This document shows positions 11,374 to 20,944 of a stretch of DNA of 64,000 nt, piece after piece. The DNA lies in contig NZ_LQPW01000039.1 in the NCBI RefSeq assembly GCF_002116635.1, positions 115,760-179,759 of the forward strand, in the 5' to 3' direction. This DNA is from Mycobacterium szulgai. Its GTDB lineage: Bacteria > Actinomycetota > Actinomycetes > Mycobacteriales > Mycobacteriaceae. The notes under the pieces are model-generated. The model was not told the origin of the DNA. It worked only from the letters and a program-made list of their open reading frames with translations, and made no database searches. A program made the position numbers and the translations under genes. The first letter of the stretch is position 1; each line of letters opens with the position of its first letter.

Positions 11374-11429
11374 CGAGTGTGAGGCGGGCGATGCTGCAGC
11401 GGCGTGTCGCGTCGGGAGATTCACACTCG
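11374..11429. repeat. Short palindromic element, copy 1
   Basis: CGAGTGTGA (11374-11382) is an exact inverted match to TCACACTCG (11421-11429). The spacer contains GCGGCGTGTCGCGTCG at 11399-11414. The right half (11399-11429) recurs with 2 mismatches at 12297-12327 on the other side of the neighbouring pseudogene. Confidence 0.7.
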
Positions 11430-11463
11430 GTAGGCTGTCGGGGGCCGGCGGCATGGTCTGGCC

Positions 11464-12267
11464 GTGCTGGAGCTGGAATGGCTCTTCCCTTACGCACCCG
11501 TCTATCCCGGCGTGTACGGGCCGTCGGGCATCGAGTTGAGGGCCGTACAGCGGGCTCGCGCTGCCTGGTCATGTCGCGGCGGCAGGCGGTGGTCGCGGGC
11601 AATTCGGTGGCGCTGCTCGGGGCGAAATGGGTGGACCCGGTGGCCCGGCGTCATTGGTGTACGACAACCGGCGCCCCTAACGGCATCACCGTGCATACCG
11701 ACACGCTGCTGGACGGCGACGTTGTCGAGCTGGGCGGTATGGCCGTAACCAGTGCGGCGCGAACGGCTTTCGACATCGCTCGGCACGCACTACGACTACT
11801 TGCAGTGCGCGGTTGGACGCGCTGGCGAACGCCACCGATGCAAGATGCTGGATGTGGAGGCGGTCGTCGTGCGCCACCCGTGTGCTCGCGGAGTAAGGCG
11901 CCTGCACCAGATCCTGCCTCTAGTCGGCGGAGGGGCGGAGTCGCTACCGGAGAGCTGGAACCGGTTGGCGTCAGTCGATGCCGGATTTCCCGTTCAACGC
12001 ACACAGATCGTGATTTGCGGCCCCGCAAGCTATCTCATCGCCCGTCTCGATATGGGGTGGGAGCAGTGGCGGGTCGGTGTGGAATACGACGGCGCTTACC
12101 GTTGGACGGATCCGGGGCAGCGGACGCGCGACATCGACCGCTGGGCCGAGGTCGCCGATAGCGGTTGGACGATCATCCGGGTGAGCAACGACCTGCTCAG
12201 ATACCGTCAGGCAACGCTGGTGCAGCGCGTCGGCGCGGCGCTGACCGCCGCGGGGTGGCGAGAATGA
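11464..12267 (+). pseudogene. Decayed AbiEi/DUF559-type gene (Rv3555c position)
   Basis: Pieces of one protein lie in different frames. PVYPGVYGPS...RAAW is in the first frame (about 11490-11565). AVVAGNSVALLGAKWVDP through VTSAARTAFDIARHA is in another (about 11575-11790). LDALANATDA is in a third (about 11810-11850). VRRLHQILPLV...LARLDMGWEQWRVGVEYDG...WTIIRV (about 11890-12230) returns to the first. Each piece aligns in order with the intact paralogues at 31023-31868 and 55002-55889 (for example VIAGESAAALHGAKWVDP and LDMGWADLKIAVEYEG). At least three frameshifts are needed, and the first ~25 residues are not recognisable. I recall Rv3555c as intact in M. tuberculosis, at this same position between fadA6 and fdxB. 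Sequencing error is possible but would have to occur repeatedly. Confidence 0.82.
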
Positions 12268-12275
12268 CCACCGAC

Positions 12276-12327
12276 TGTGAACGACGCGACGGCTAGGCGG
12301 CGTGTCGCGTCGTGAAATTCACACTCG
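12276..12327. repeat. Short palindromic element, copy 2
   Basis: CGACGCGAC (12282-12290) pairs exactly with GTCGCGTCG (12304-12312), and TGTGAA (12276-12281) pairs with TTCACA (12318-12323), giving a long interrupted hairpin. It lies between the ends of the pseudogene and fdxB (convergent), so it may also act as a bidirectional terminator. Confidence 0.68.
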
Positions 12328-12336
12328 CAGTGGAGA

Positions 12337-14367
12337 TTACGCGTCGTAGTCGACGGACACGAACGGCGTGGTCGGGTGGGATTGGCAGGTCAGGACATAG
12401 CCGGCATCGAGTTCGGCCTGCCCCAGCGCGAAGTTGTGGTCCATCTCCACGTTGCCCTCGATGAGTTTGGCCCGGCAGGTGCCGCAGGCGCCGCCCATGC
12501 AGGCATACGGCGCATCGCTGCGAACCTGCAGCGCGCCTTCGAGAATCGAGTCGCCGGGCGTCAGGTCATAGGTCCACTGGTGCCCCGACAAGGTGAAGGT
12601 CACCGTAGCGGCCTCGTAGCTGCGCTCGGCCTCCGGTGCGCTGTCGTACCCATAGAACAGCTCGAGGTGAATTCGTTCGGAGTCAACGAGATGCTCGACC
12701 AGCATCTCGCGCACCGAGGTGGTCATTTCCATTGGACCGCAAATGAACCACTCGTCCACGCTATCGGGCGTCAAGGTGCTGGTCAGCCACAGGTTGAGCT
12801 TTTCACGATCGATCCGGCCGCGCAGTTCGGGAGTGTGCAGCGGCTCGCTGGACAGCACGTGCAGGACCTCGAGCCGATCGGCATAGCGCGACTCGAGGCG
12901 GTCGAGCTCGGCCCGGAACATCGTCGATTCCCTGGTGCGGTTGCCGTAGACGAGCGTGAACCGGCTCTCGGTCTCGATTTCCAGCGTGGTCGCCACGATG
13001 GACAGCACCGGGGTGATTCCGCTGCCGGCTACTAAGCCCACGTAATGCTTGCGGTTCAATGGATGCAGCGGGGTGCCGAAACGACCGGTCGGCGTCATCA
13101 ATTCCAATACGTCGCCGGCCTTGAGGTCGTTGGCCACGAAGGTTGAAAATGCCCCGCCGGCAATGTGTTTGACCGCGATTCGAAGCTGGGCCCGGGTCGC
13201 AGGCGCGCAGATCGAGTAGTTGCGGCGAATGCCTTGGCCGCCAAGGTCGGTGCACACCGTCACGTGCTGGCCCGGCTCGAAGCGAAATGCGTCCTGCAAC
13301 GCTTCGGGCACCGCGAAAGTGACCAGCGTGCTGTCGGCGGTGATGGGGTCCACCGAGGCCACTGGTACGCGATGCAGTGTTCCGTGCGGCGAGCTCGACC
13401 TGGTCGGCATCCGCACCGGCAACAGCCGCGCGAGCCGGCCGTTGAGTTCTTTCCACTCCCGGAACTCATCCGGGTTCAGTTGCTGGCCAAAGACTGTGGA
13501 GATGGCGGCATTACGTTCCAGATAGGCCTCTTCGTTGCGTTTCCACGTTCGCAGGTAGCGGTAGAACGGAACCGACGGGTGCAGGTGATGCACCAGGTGA
13601 TAGTTCTGCGACAGCAGCACCGGGGTGAACAGCCACTCCGCGCCGACGCGATTGCGGGTGGCCCGGTAACGATTGCTGCGCTGGGTGTCTGCCAGCCCGT
13701 GGTGGGGCAGCCAGTCGAACCACCATGCCAGCACGGTGAGCCCGATGCGTTGCGGGATCAAGAAGACCACTGCCAGCGTCCAGAAGTTTCCGGTGACGAT
13801 CGCAACGACAAGGCCGGTGAGGCTCAGGGCCATCATCACCAGCGTCTCGGCGACCTCTTTAACGGGACGGCTGCGTGCACGCGGGAGGTAGTACTTGAGA
13901 TAGAAGTACTCGACCATCGGCCAGCGCAACGGCAGTTGCCACCACTTCCCGTGCGAGGCGAACGTGTCCGGATCCTGGTCGTCGTCGTTGGAGTGGCGGT
14001 GGTGCTGGATATGAATGAACCCGAACGAGGGGAAGGCCACCACCGGCCCGACGAAGAGCCAGGCCAATCGTCCCATCAGTCCGTTCACCCAGCGGGCTGA
14101 GCTGATCGAGTAATGCGACGCGTCGTGTACGACGGTGAACATCACGAAGGTCACCGTGGCGTTGATCGGGATCGTGGCCCAGAACGGCATCCATCCGTTG
14201 ACATAGCCGATCGTTGAGAGCACGAAGGCAGTCAATGAAGCAAGGAAGATCCCTATGGTTGGCAGCGCCAGCTTGGGTACCGATTCACCGGGATCGGGTA
14301 GCGCGTGGTGGGCGGGGGCTTCGTGTGCCGCTTGGTCTACTGCGTCGATGGTCGACATAGCTGGCAT
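12337..14367 (-). CDS. fdxB: FdxB: desaturase-ferredoxin reductase fusion
   Basis: Fusion protein of 676 aa. The N-terminal half is a membrane fatty-acid-desaturase-type di-iron domain with His boxes HDASH (81-85), HIQHH (119-123) and a late YHLVHHLHPSVPFYRY, among several hydrophobic segments. The C-terminal half is a ferredoxin-NAD(P)H reductase: RRNYSICAP for FAD, VAGSGITPVLSI for nucleotide and a plant-type 2Fe-2S cluster with C623, C628, C631 and C661 (CMGGACGTC). It is a self-sufficient redox enzyme. The counterpart Rv3554 belongs to the KstR2 regulon in M. tuberculosis; its substrate is not established. Start ATG 14367 (ATG 14358 possible). In M. tuberculosis it abuts ipdC; here a PPE gene and a second desaturase lie between them. 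Confidence 0.93.
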   Translation of the reverse strand: MPAMSTIDAVDQAAHEAPAHHALPDPGESVPKLALPTIGIFLASLTAFVLSTIGYVNGWMPFWATIPINATVTFVMFTVVHDASHYSISSARWVNGLMGRLAWLFVGPVVAFPSFGFIHIQHHRHSNDDDQDPDTFASHGKWWQLPLRWPMVEYFYLKYYLPRARSRPVKEVAETLVMMALSLTGLVVAIVTGNFWTLAVVFLIPQRIGLTVLAWWFDWLPHHGLADTQRSNRYRATRNRVGAEWLFTPVLLSQNYHLVHHLHPSVPFYRYLRTWKRNEEAYLERNAAISTVFGQQLNPDEFREWKELNGRLARLLPVRMPTRSSSPHGTLHRVPVASVDPITADSTLVTFAVPEALQDAFRFEPGQHVTVCTDLGGQGIRRNYSICAPATRAQLRIAVKHIAGGAFSTFVANDLKAGDVLELMTPTGRFGTPLHPLNRKHYVGLVAGSGITPVLSIVATTLEIETESRFTLVYGNRTRESTMFRAELDRLESRYADRLEVLHVLSSEPLHTPELRGRIDREKLNLWLTSTLTPDSVDEWFICGPMEMTTSVREMLVEHLVDSERIHLELFYGYDSAPEAERSYEAATVTFTLSGHQWTYDLTPGDSILEGALQVRSDAPYACMGGACGTCRAKLIEGNVEMDHNFALGQAELDAGYVLTCQSHPTTPFVSVDYDA

Positions 14368-14651
14368 AGCCTAGTCGACACGCGTCAACTGGCGTAACGG
14401 CCCTGTGTGATGCAACTCGCATTCAAGCTTCGCTCAACCGGCGTGTGTCAGCGTTTCTCAGACCGCGCCCGAGCCCGCTCACCAGGCGGATCGGCCCTTG
14501 ATCGACCTGCATCTCCACGGTGGGCCGATTTGATAAGTGTGCTAATTAATCGCTTGTTCACAGGGATCGGCAAGGTCGCTGATGCACATTGATGACTGAT
14601 GTAGCCGCGTCGGCGGGGCTGCGACAGCACCGACGCGAGAGGAGGATTGCG

Positions 14652-15713
14652 ATGGCCCGGTCCATGGTCACGTCCGTGCCCGCTGGCCGCTCCGGGGTCA
14701 AGGGCAGCGACTTCGCGCCATTGCTCCGCGAGATCAAGGCGGCTGGCCTGCTTGAGCGGCGGACGTCGGCGTATGTGGTGGCGATCGGAGTCAACTTGGC
14801 TCTGATGGCCGCGACGTGGGCCGGGATGGTTGTCCTGGCAAGTTCGTGGTGGGTGTTGCTCTTGGCGGTCCCGATGGGCATCTTGTCCACCCGGGCCGCA
14901 TTCTTCGCCCACGACGCCGGCCATCAGCAGATCGCGAGCTCCCGCAAGTTGCACGACTGGATCGGCCGGGCACACGGCGGCCTGCTGCTGGGGATGAGCT
15001 ACGACTGGTGGAACGACAAGCACAACCGCCACCACGCGAACCCGAACCACGTGGACAAGGACCCCGATGTCGGAGGCTCATTGGCGTTTACTCCCGAGCG
15101 GGCCAGGGGCCGCACCGGCCTTATCGGCTGGCTGACCTGCTACCAGGGACGGCTGTTTTTCCTGCTGCTCACGGTTGAGGGCTTTCACCTCAAATACTGG
15201 GCCTTTCGCTTTCTGCTCGCTCGGCCGCGCCGCGAGTCCCGGCTCGAGTTCGGCCTGATCGCACTACATCTGGTCCTGTACTTCGGTGCCCTATTCCTCG
15301 TCTTGTCGCCGGGCAAGGCGGTGCTGTTCGCGCTGATCCATCACATGGTTTTGGGCGTTCATCTGGGCAGCGTGTTCGCGCCGAACCACAAGGGCATGGA
15401 GATGCACCACGGTGAGGCTCAGTGGGGCTACATCGAGAAGCAGGTGCTCACCTCGCGCAACGTCGATGGTGGCCCGATCACCGACTGGATGATGGGCGGG
15501 CTGAATTATCAGATCGAGCACCACCTTTTCCCGAGCATGCCCAGGTCCAACCTGCGCCATGCCCAGCCGATCGTGGCGGAGTATTGCAGCCGGATCGGCA
15601 TTTCGTATTTGAGCACCGGCCTGATCGAGTCCTACCGGATCGGTCTGCGCCATCTACACGAGGCCAGCAGCGAACTCCGAGCGCATCGAGCGTTAGTCCG
15701 ACACCAGAGCTGA
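14652..15713 (+). CDS. Front-end type fatty acyl desaturase
   Basis: Membrane desaturase of 353 aa with the three canonical histidine boxes: HDAGH (87-91), HNRHH (124-128) and QIEHH (287-291). The Q in the third box is typical of front-end (Δ5/Δ6-like) acyl desaturases. Hydrophobic segments lie at about 41-80, 163-175 and 203-240. There is no cytochrome b5 or ferredoxin domain, so it needs an external electron donor; FdxB, which contains a reductase, is its divergent neighbour. The ATG at 14652 follows GAGGAGG. No KstR2 box is seen in the shared 284-bp upstream region, which has an AT-rich patch (about 14531-14555) as a promoter candidate. Substrate unknown. Confidence 0.9.
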   Translation: MARSMVTSVPAGRSGVKGSDFAPLLREIKAAGLLERRTSAYVVAIGVNLALMAATWAGMVVLASSWWVLLLAVPMGILSTRAAFFAHDAGHQQIASSRKLHDWIGRAHGGLLLGMSYDWWNDKHNRHHANPNHVDKDPDVGGSLAFTPERARGRTGLIGWLTCYQGRLFFLLLTVEGFHLKYWAFRFLLARPRRESRLEFGLIALHLVLYFGALFLVLSPGKAVLFALIHHMVLGVHLGSVFAPNHKGMEMHHGEAQWGYIEKQVLTSRNVDGGPITDWMMGGLNYQIEHHLFPSMPRSNLRHAQPIVAEYCSRIGISYLSTGLIESYRIGLRHLHEASSELRAHRALVRHQS

Positions 15714-15726
15714 TCCTTTTGCCTGC

Positions 15727-17325
15727 TTAAAGATTGAACGCACCCGAGTGCAGACTGCCGGTGTTGAGCAGGCCCGAGAGTTGGCCGGCAAACGCTGGGA
15801 CGCCGCCCACCGCCCCGGTATTGCCGATGCCCGAGATAAAGCCGTTCAGTGTGCCTCCGGCGGCCTTATTGAACATGCCGGAAATCGTGCCACCCGCGCC
15901 GGTGACGGTGTTGAAGAAGCCGGAAACTCCGGTACCCGTGTTGCTGAAGCCGGAGTTAGGTGCGGCCACATTCGTGGTGGACCCGATGCTCGTATTCACA
16001 TCGCCGGAATTCCACAAACCCGTGTTCGTGTCACCCGAATTCCCGAAGCCGGTGTTGGTATCGCCCGAATTCCAGAAGCCGGTGTTGTAGCTGCCCGAAT
16101 TCCCGAAGCCGGTATTCAGTTGGCCCGAGTTGAAGATGCCGGTCTGCAGCGTGCCGCTGTTGCCGAAGCCTGTGTTTCCAGCGAACGAGTTCCCAAAGCC
16201 GAAGTTGCCGGCGCCCGCGTTCGCGATGCCGATGTTGCCCAAGGCACTGGGCGAGGCGGAGCTGGCATTGAAGATGCCTACGTTCCCATGTCCGGAGTTG
16301 AAGAAGCCGATGTTGTCGGTACCCGAGTTGCCGAAGCCGATATTGCCGCTACCGGTGTTTAGCCCGTTGAAAACGAACTGACCGGTTGCCGAGTTGAAAT
16401 ATGCGTTTCCGAAACCGACCAGTTTGTTACCGGTAAGACCGAAACCCACGTTTCCGTTGCCGTTGTTTCCGGCGCCGACGTTCTCGACGCCGATGTTTCC
16501 GATGCCGAAGTTTCCGTTGCCGTAGTTGCCTATGCCGAAGTTAACGCCTGGGTTGGAGCTGGTTAGGGGATTACCGGTGTTTCCGAAGCCGATGTTTTCG
16601 TTGCCGGTGTTCCCGCTGCCAAAGTTGCTGTTGCCGATGTTTGCGCTGCCGATGTTGTTATAGCTCGGCTTGGCCGCGGAGCCGTTTCCACCGCCGAAGT
16701 TTCCGCCGCCGGTGTTGCCGCTACCGACGTTGGCGGTGCCGGTGTTGCCGTTGCCGATGTTCCCGGTGCCGCCCTTATTGCCGATGCCTATGTTCGGCAA
16801 TGCCTGCAACAACTGCGCGAATGGGTTCAACTGGGCTGCTGCCGCCACGGCACCCGCCTGATAGCCCGTCATCGCCGTGACATCGGCGGCCCACATCTCC
16901 TCGTACTGGGCCTCGGCGGCGGCGATTGCCGGCCCGAAAAGCCCAAGGAAATTCGACCGGACCAGCTGCACGAATGCGGTGCGGTTCGCCGCCACCGCGA
17001 GCGGGTGGATCGTCGCGCTCCGCGCAGCTTCGAATGCGCTGGCCACCGCCTGGGCCTGGCCGGCTGCTCCGGCAGCCCGCGCCGCGGCGGCGCTCAGCCA
17101 CCCCGCATAGGGAGCGGCGGCGGCCGCCATAGCGGCCGCCGCTGGTCCTTGCCAGGCCTGCCCGGCCAGCCCCGAGGTCACCGAGGCAAATGAGTCCGCC
17201 GCCGCACCCAACTCATCGGCAAGTCCATTCCATGCCGCAGCAGCCTGCAGCATCGGCGCGGAGCCCGCACCGCTGAACATCCGCAGCGAATTGATCTCCG
17301 GTGGCAATATCGGAAAATTGACCAT
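15727..17325 (-). CDS. PPE-MPTR family protein
   Basis: PPE protein of 532 aa: [23 protein letters not shown] opening, PPE domain with [10 protein letters not shown], then MPTR pentapeptides to the C-terminus ([14 protein letters not shown]). It is co-directional with and 174 bp downstream of ipdC, and convergent with the desaturase (13 bp between stops). The PPE domain differs clearly from the three tandem PPE genes at 3.5-8.9 kb. ATG at 17325 after GGAGG. Exported by type VII secretion if it behaves like its family; function unknown. Confidence 0.9.
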   Translation of the reverse strand: MVNFPILPPEINSLRMFSGAGSAPMLQAAAAWNGLADELGAAADSFASVTSGLAGQAWQGPAAAAMAAAAAPYAGWLSAAAARAAGAAGQAQAVASAFEAARSATIHPLAVAANRTAFVQLVRSNFLGLFGPAIAAAEAQYEEMWAADVTAMTGYQAGAVAAAAQLNPFAQLLQALPNIGIGNKGGTGNIGNGNTGTANVGSGNTGGGNFGGGNGSAAKPSYNNIGSANIGNSNFGSGNTGNENIGFGNTGNPLTSSNPGVNFGIGNYGNGNFGIGNIGVENVGAGNNGNGNVGFGLTGNKLVGFGNAYFNSATGQFVFNGLNTGSGNIGFGNSGTDNIGFFNSGHGNVGIFNASSASPSALGNIGIANAGAGNFGFGNSFAGNTGFGNSGTLQTGIFNSGQLNTGFGNSGSYNTGFWNSGDTNTGFGNSGDTNTGLWNSGDVNTSIGSTTNVAAPNSGFSNTGTGVSGFFNTVTGAGGTISGMFNKAAGGTLNGFISGIGNTGAVGGVPAFAGQLSGLLNTGSLHSGAFNL

Positions 17326-17499
17326 CGTTGGCCTCCTGCATAGTCCGCGGTCGCCACCGAGTCGGCCGTTGCGCGAATGGGACCGAGCGATTCTGGACAG
17401 ATGCTATGGCGATGGCGGGGCGGGAACCGCGTGCTTTCGCCCCCCATATCGAGGACCAAAGTCACATTGCCGAGCAGCGTTCGATGGCTGGTTTGGTAA

Positions 17500-18567
17500 C
17501 TACTCCACCAGTGCCGAGGCCGACTGCAGGTGGGCGATCGCGTCACGCACGATCGACTCGATCAACTCTTTGCACGACGGCAGGTCGTCGAGGATGCCAG
17601 CGACCTGACCGGACGCCAAAACGCCGGCGTCGGTGTTGCCCTCGACCAGTCCGGCCTTGAGCAGCATCGGGGTATTGGCCGCCATCACCACTTGTGACCA
17701 GGTCAGCTCCTTGCCGTGCCGCATGGCCAGGCCGTCTTGGATCATCGAGCGCCACGTCATCTGGGACATCTGCTTGAACTTGGCGGCGTTGCGCACCGCG
17801 GCGGTGAAACCCCTTGCCCGCGAGCCGCTTTCCAGCTTCTCCACCAGCCCGGTGCGCAATACCCGGTGCGGCATGCCGTCGACTCGGGTGGTGACGACGG
17901 TGCCGTCCAGTGCGGCCGCCAGATACCTCTGCTTGACCGCCTCGGGCACGGTCGAATCCGAAGTGAGCAGAAACCGGGTGCCCATGGCCACGCCGGCCGC
18001 GCCGTAGGACAGCGCCGCGGCCAGGCCGCGCCCGTCGAAGAACCCGCCCGCGGCGATCACCGGAATGCCGGTGCCCTCGACCGCATCCAGGACCGACGGC
18101 AACAGCAGTGTGGTGGCAACCGGACCGGTGTGGCCGCCGCCTTCGCCGCCCTGCACGATCATTGCGTCGGCGCCCCAGCCGGCGACTTTGCGTGCGTGCT
18201 TGGCCGCGCCGATCGACGGAACGACCACTGCGCCAGCCTCTTTCAGCCGGGCGATCAGTTCCTGCTTGGGGGCCAGCGCGAACGAGGCAACCTTGACGCC
18301 CTCGCGGATCATCAGCTCGACGCGATCGCCGGCGTCGGCGGCATCGGCGCGGATGTTGACACCGAACGGTTTGTCGGTGGCGGCCTTGACCTTCTTGATA
18401 GCGGTCGCCAGCTCGTCCAGCGTCATGGTGGCCGACGCCAGGATTCCCAGCCCGCCGGCGTTGGCCGTCGCCGATACTAGCCGTGCCCCGGCCACCCAGC
18501 CCATCCCGGTTTGCACCACCGGGTGCTCGATGCCGACCAGATCGGTCAGCGGCGTCTTCAGCCGCAC
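17500..18567 (-). CDS. ipdC: IpdC, flavin-dependent HIEC-CoA reductase
   Basis: NPD/2-nitropropane-dioxygenase-fold flavoenzyme of 355 aa, orthologue of Rv3553 (IpdC), which acts on the (5R)-OH-HIEC-CoA intermediate of C/D-ring degradation. Typical features are the start LTDLVGIEHPVVQTGMGWVAG, a QGGEGGGHTG loop and GGFFDGRGLAAALSYGAAGV, the flavin phosphate-binding region. The GTG at 18567 overlaps the TAG of ipdB by one base, so it is the third gene of the ipdA-ipdB-ipdC unit. Confidence 0.93.
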   Translation of the reverse strand: MRLKTPLTDLVGIEHPVVQTGMGWVAGARLVSATANAGGLGILASATMTLDELATAIKKVKAATDKPFGVNIRADAADAGDRVELMIREGVKVASFALAPKQELIARLKEAGAVVVPSIGAAKHARKVAGWGADAMIVQGGEGGGHTGPVATTLLLPSVLDAVEGTGIPVIAAGGFFDGRGLAAALSYGAAGVAMGTRFLLTSDSTVPEAVKQRYLAAALDGTVVTTRVDGMPHRVLRTGLVEKLESGSRARGFTAAVRNAAKFKQMSQMTWRSMIQDGLAMRHGKELTWSQVVMAANTPMLLKAGLVEGNTDAGVLASGQVAGILDDLPSCKELIESIVRDAIAHLQSASALVE

Positions 18568-19310
18568 TATCGGATCTCCCTGTCGCGCAGGGCCTTTGGA
18601 TCGATCACTTCGCGGATGAGCCGCAGCTCGTCCGTGGTGGGCAGCCGGCTTTCACCGGCTTCGTCCAGGCCGTGCACCTCGAACGAGGTGGCCTCGCGAA
18701 CCTCGTCGGGCGCCACCCCGGGGTGCAGGCTCAAGGCCCGCATGGTGCGCTCGGGGCCGCCGAAGTCGAACACGCCAAGATTGGAAATCACGCGGTAGAC
18801 ATTGACGAACCGGAACGCCGGGTTGTTCGCGTCCACCTTGTCGTAGCCGATGCCGGAGACGACGTCGACGGTTTCGGTGAAGACCCGCTTGGAATGGTTG
18901 CCCACCCAGTAGCTGGTCGCGTGGTTGATGGTGTTGCCTGGTGAGCCGCGGACGCCGAACATCTGCCGGGTCGGTTGTTGCAAGGGTCCGAACGCCGAAA
19001 TGTTCTGGTTGCCATAGCGGTCAACCTGATTGGCGCCCATCACCACGTGCCGGCGGCCCCAGGCCAGCGTCTCGAACACCCGGCCAAACGGCATCCAGCC
19101 TTCGACCGCCCCCGTCTTGCCCAGTGCCGGGGTATCGGCCAGGAGCTGGGCCTCGCCGTCGGTCAGCAGGATGTCGGGGGAGAAGGTGAGTCGGGCCAGC
19201 CGGGCGCCGACCGACGCCATGTTGGTCATCGGGCTGATCATGATTTCGCCTGCGTCGCGGAATAATTCGGCGCAGGCGACAGCGCATATCTCGGCTCGGG
19301 TGCTGGTCAT
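18567..19310 (-). CDS. ipdB: COCHEA-CoA hydrolase β subunit IpdB
   Basis: CoA-transferase-fold subunit of 247 aa. With IpdA it forms the IpdAB hydrolase that opens the last (C) ring of cholesterol at COCHEA-CoA. The sequence MTSTRAEICAVACAELFRDAGE...SPMTNMASVGARLARLTFSP resembles β subunits of class I CoA transferases. The start overlaps the ipdA stop by 4 bp (ATGA), implying coupled, stoichiometric synthesis. Confidence 0.94.
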   Translation of the reverse strand: MTSTRAEICAVACAELFRDAGEIMISPMTNMASVGARLARLTFSPDILLTDGEAQLLADTPALGKTGAVEGWMPFGRVFETLAWGRRHVVMGANQVDRYGNQNISAFGPLQQPTRQMFGVRGSPGNTINHATSYWVGNHSKRVFTETVDVVSGIGYDKVDANNPAFRFVNVYRVISNLGVFDFGGPERTMRALSLHPGVAPDEVREATSFEVHGLDEAGESRLPTTDELRLIREVIDPKALRDREIR

Positions 19311-20185
19311 TTCGCGGCCTCCTCGGCGAACTTGCGCACGGCCGCCTGGTAGTCGTCTTCACTCCCGGACAGGTAGGTCTGGACGAACTGTTGCCAACCT
19401 TCCTCGGAACCGGCGGCTTCTGCGTAGTGCCGTTGGAACTTCTCGTCGCGACCGTAATCCGGCGCGGCGGTGGTGAAGTGGGCACCGTTGGGCGCTTCGA
19501 CGACGGCGTCGACCATCATCCGGTTGATCAGCAGCGCTTGCGGGGGTACCGCTTTGACGAGTTCGTCGGTGGACACGACCTTTTCCACGGAGAGGAATCG
19601 CTTCCCGGCGGCCATCAGGAAGAGATCGTCGAAGTAGGGGTCAATGCCCGTGTAAGCCGCATTGCCTTGCGCGTCACCGAGATTGAGGTGCGCGAAGGCC
19701 GCGTCCAGGCGCAGGGCCGGCATGGCGATGAGCGTCTCGTGTCCGCCGTCGGTGGGGTATGGGCTGGTGACGGTCTGTAGCTCGCCTTCCCAGAAGTCCA
19801 GCACCGAGCTGCCCAGCCCGGCGCGAATCGGCAAGAACGGCAGCCGTTGTGCCGCGGCCTGCAGTCCACAGCGCAGCATGCCTTCGTCCATCTCCCGGGC
19901 CTCGATCGCACCCGTGGTGCGGGCCTTGGCGAACCACGGGTCATAGAAAGGCGGCGAATCCAGCGATACGAAGCCGTAGTAGACGCGCTTCACCTTGCCG
20001 GCTGAGCACAGTAGGCCCAAGTCCGGTCCGCCATAGGTGACTATCGTCAGGTCGGTGATGTCGGTGCGCAGCAGCGCACGGACGAAGGCCATCGGCTTGC
20101 GACGCGATCCCCAGCCGGCGATGCCGATCGTCATGCCGCTTTGTATCTGTGCGACGGCTTCGTCGAGGGTAGTCAGCTTGTTCAT
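19307..20185 (-). CDS. ipdA: COCHEA-CoA hydrolase α subunit IpdA
   Basis: 292 aa, class I CoA-transferase α-subunit fold, partner of IpdB in hydrolytic ring opening. It begins MNKLTTLDEAVAQIQSGMTIGIAGWGSRRKP, the usual glycine-rich N-terminal turn of the family. The open frame continues upstream to 20650 inside echA20, but the ATG at 20185 overlaps the echA20 stop (ATGA) and matches the length of Rv3551. It is therefore the start. Confidence 0.94.
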   Translation of the reverse strand: MNKLTTLDEAVAQIQSGMTIGIAGWGSRRKPMAFVRALLRTDITDLTIVTYGGPDLGLLCSAGKVKRVYYGFVSLDSPPFYDPWFAKARTTGAIEAREMDEGMLRCGLQAAAQRLPFLPIRAGLGSSVLDFWEGELQTVTSPYPTDGGHETLIAMPALRLDAAFAHLNLGDAQGNAAYTGIDPYFDDLFLMAAGKRFLSVEKVVSTDELVKAVPPQALLINRMMVDAVVEAPNGAHFTTAAPDYGRDEKFQRHYAEAAGSEEGWQQFVQTYLSGSEDDYQAAVRKFAEEAAK

Positions 20186-20925
20186 GACTTCTTCACAAAC
20201 GCGTCGCGGTGCTCGTCGGAAACGCCGGCGAGGTTCAGTTCGAACGTAAAGCCTTGTTCCATCCGGTAACTCGAGTTGACCCGTTGCACGTCGATCAGGT
20301 TCAGCGCCTCTTTGGCGGCCCGGATGACGCGGGTGTCCTTGGCGGCGATATCGCGTGCGACCCGTAGCGCGGCCTCGTCGAGTTCGCCTCTGGGGACCAC
20401 CTCGTGTACCGAGCCGAAGTGGTGCAGGGTGGCGGCGTCGACGGTGGCGGCGGTGAAGAACAGCCGTCGCATCATGTGCTGGGGCACCAGCCGGGACAGG
20501 TGGGTGGCGGCGCCGAGCGCGCCGCGCTCGACCTCCGGCAGACCGAAGGTGGCATCGTCGGAGGCGACGATGACGTCGGCGTTGCCGACCAGCCCGATGC
20601 CGCCGCCGACGCAGAACCCGTTGACCGCGGCGATCACCGGTACCGCGCACTCGTAGACCGCACGGAAGGCTGCGAAGCAGCCGCGGTTGGCGTCGATCAG
20701 TGCGGTGAACCCCTCGGTGCGTTGCATCTCCTTGATGTCCACACCGGCGTTGAAGCCGCGGCCCTCGGCGCGCAGAATCACCGCGTGGGTATCCGGGTTC
20801 CGCCCGGCCGCAGTTATGGCGTCGCCGAGCTCGAACCAGCCTGCCGACGGAATGGCGTTCACGGGTGGATAGTCAACGGTGACCGCGACTATCCCTGGCT
20901 CGGGATTGGTGGAGGTGATCGTCAT
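20182..20925 (-). CDS. echA20: Ring-opening crotonase EchA20
   Basis: Enoyl-CoA hydratase/isomerase superfamily protein of 247 aa, orthologue of Rv3550 (EchA20), which hydrolytically opens a ring of the HIEC-CoA intermediate. Crotonase features are the oxyanion-hole segment ILRAEGRGFNAGVDIKEMQR and AAVNGFCVGGGIGLVGNADV. The ATG at 20925 follows GGAGTCTCG; eight upstream in-frame codons are excluded because they would overlap the KstR2 operator. It is first gene of the echA20-ipdA-ipdB-ipdC operon, all coupled by overlaps. Confidence 0.93.
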   Translation of the reverse strand: MTITSTNPEPGIVAVTVDYPPVNAIPSAGWFELGDAITAAGRNPDTHAVILRAEGRGFNAGVDIKEMQRTEGFTALIDANRGCFAAFRAVYECAVPVIAAVNGFCVGGGIGLVGNADVIVASDDATFGLPEVERGALGAATHLSRLVPQHMMRRLFFTAATVDAATLHHFGSVHEVVPRGELDEAALRVARDIAAKDTRVIRAAKEALNLIDVQRVNSSYRMEQGFTFELNLAGVSDEHRDAFVKKS

Positions 20926-20944
20926 CGAGACTCCTAGGTACCGA

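Noticed and set aside
14531..14555. AT-rich patch before the desaturase as an operator
   Set aside because: No clear inverted repeat and no match to KstR or KstR2; kept only as a possible promoter.
19307..20650. 447-codon form of IpdA
   Set aside because: The upstream part overlaps echA20 in another frame; the ATG at 20185 fits the family and the ATGA overlap.
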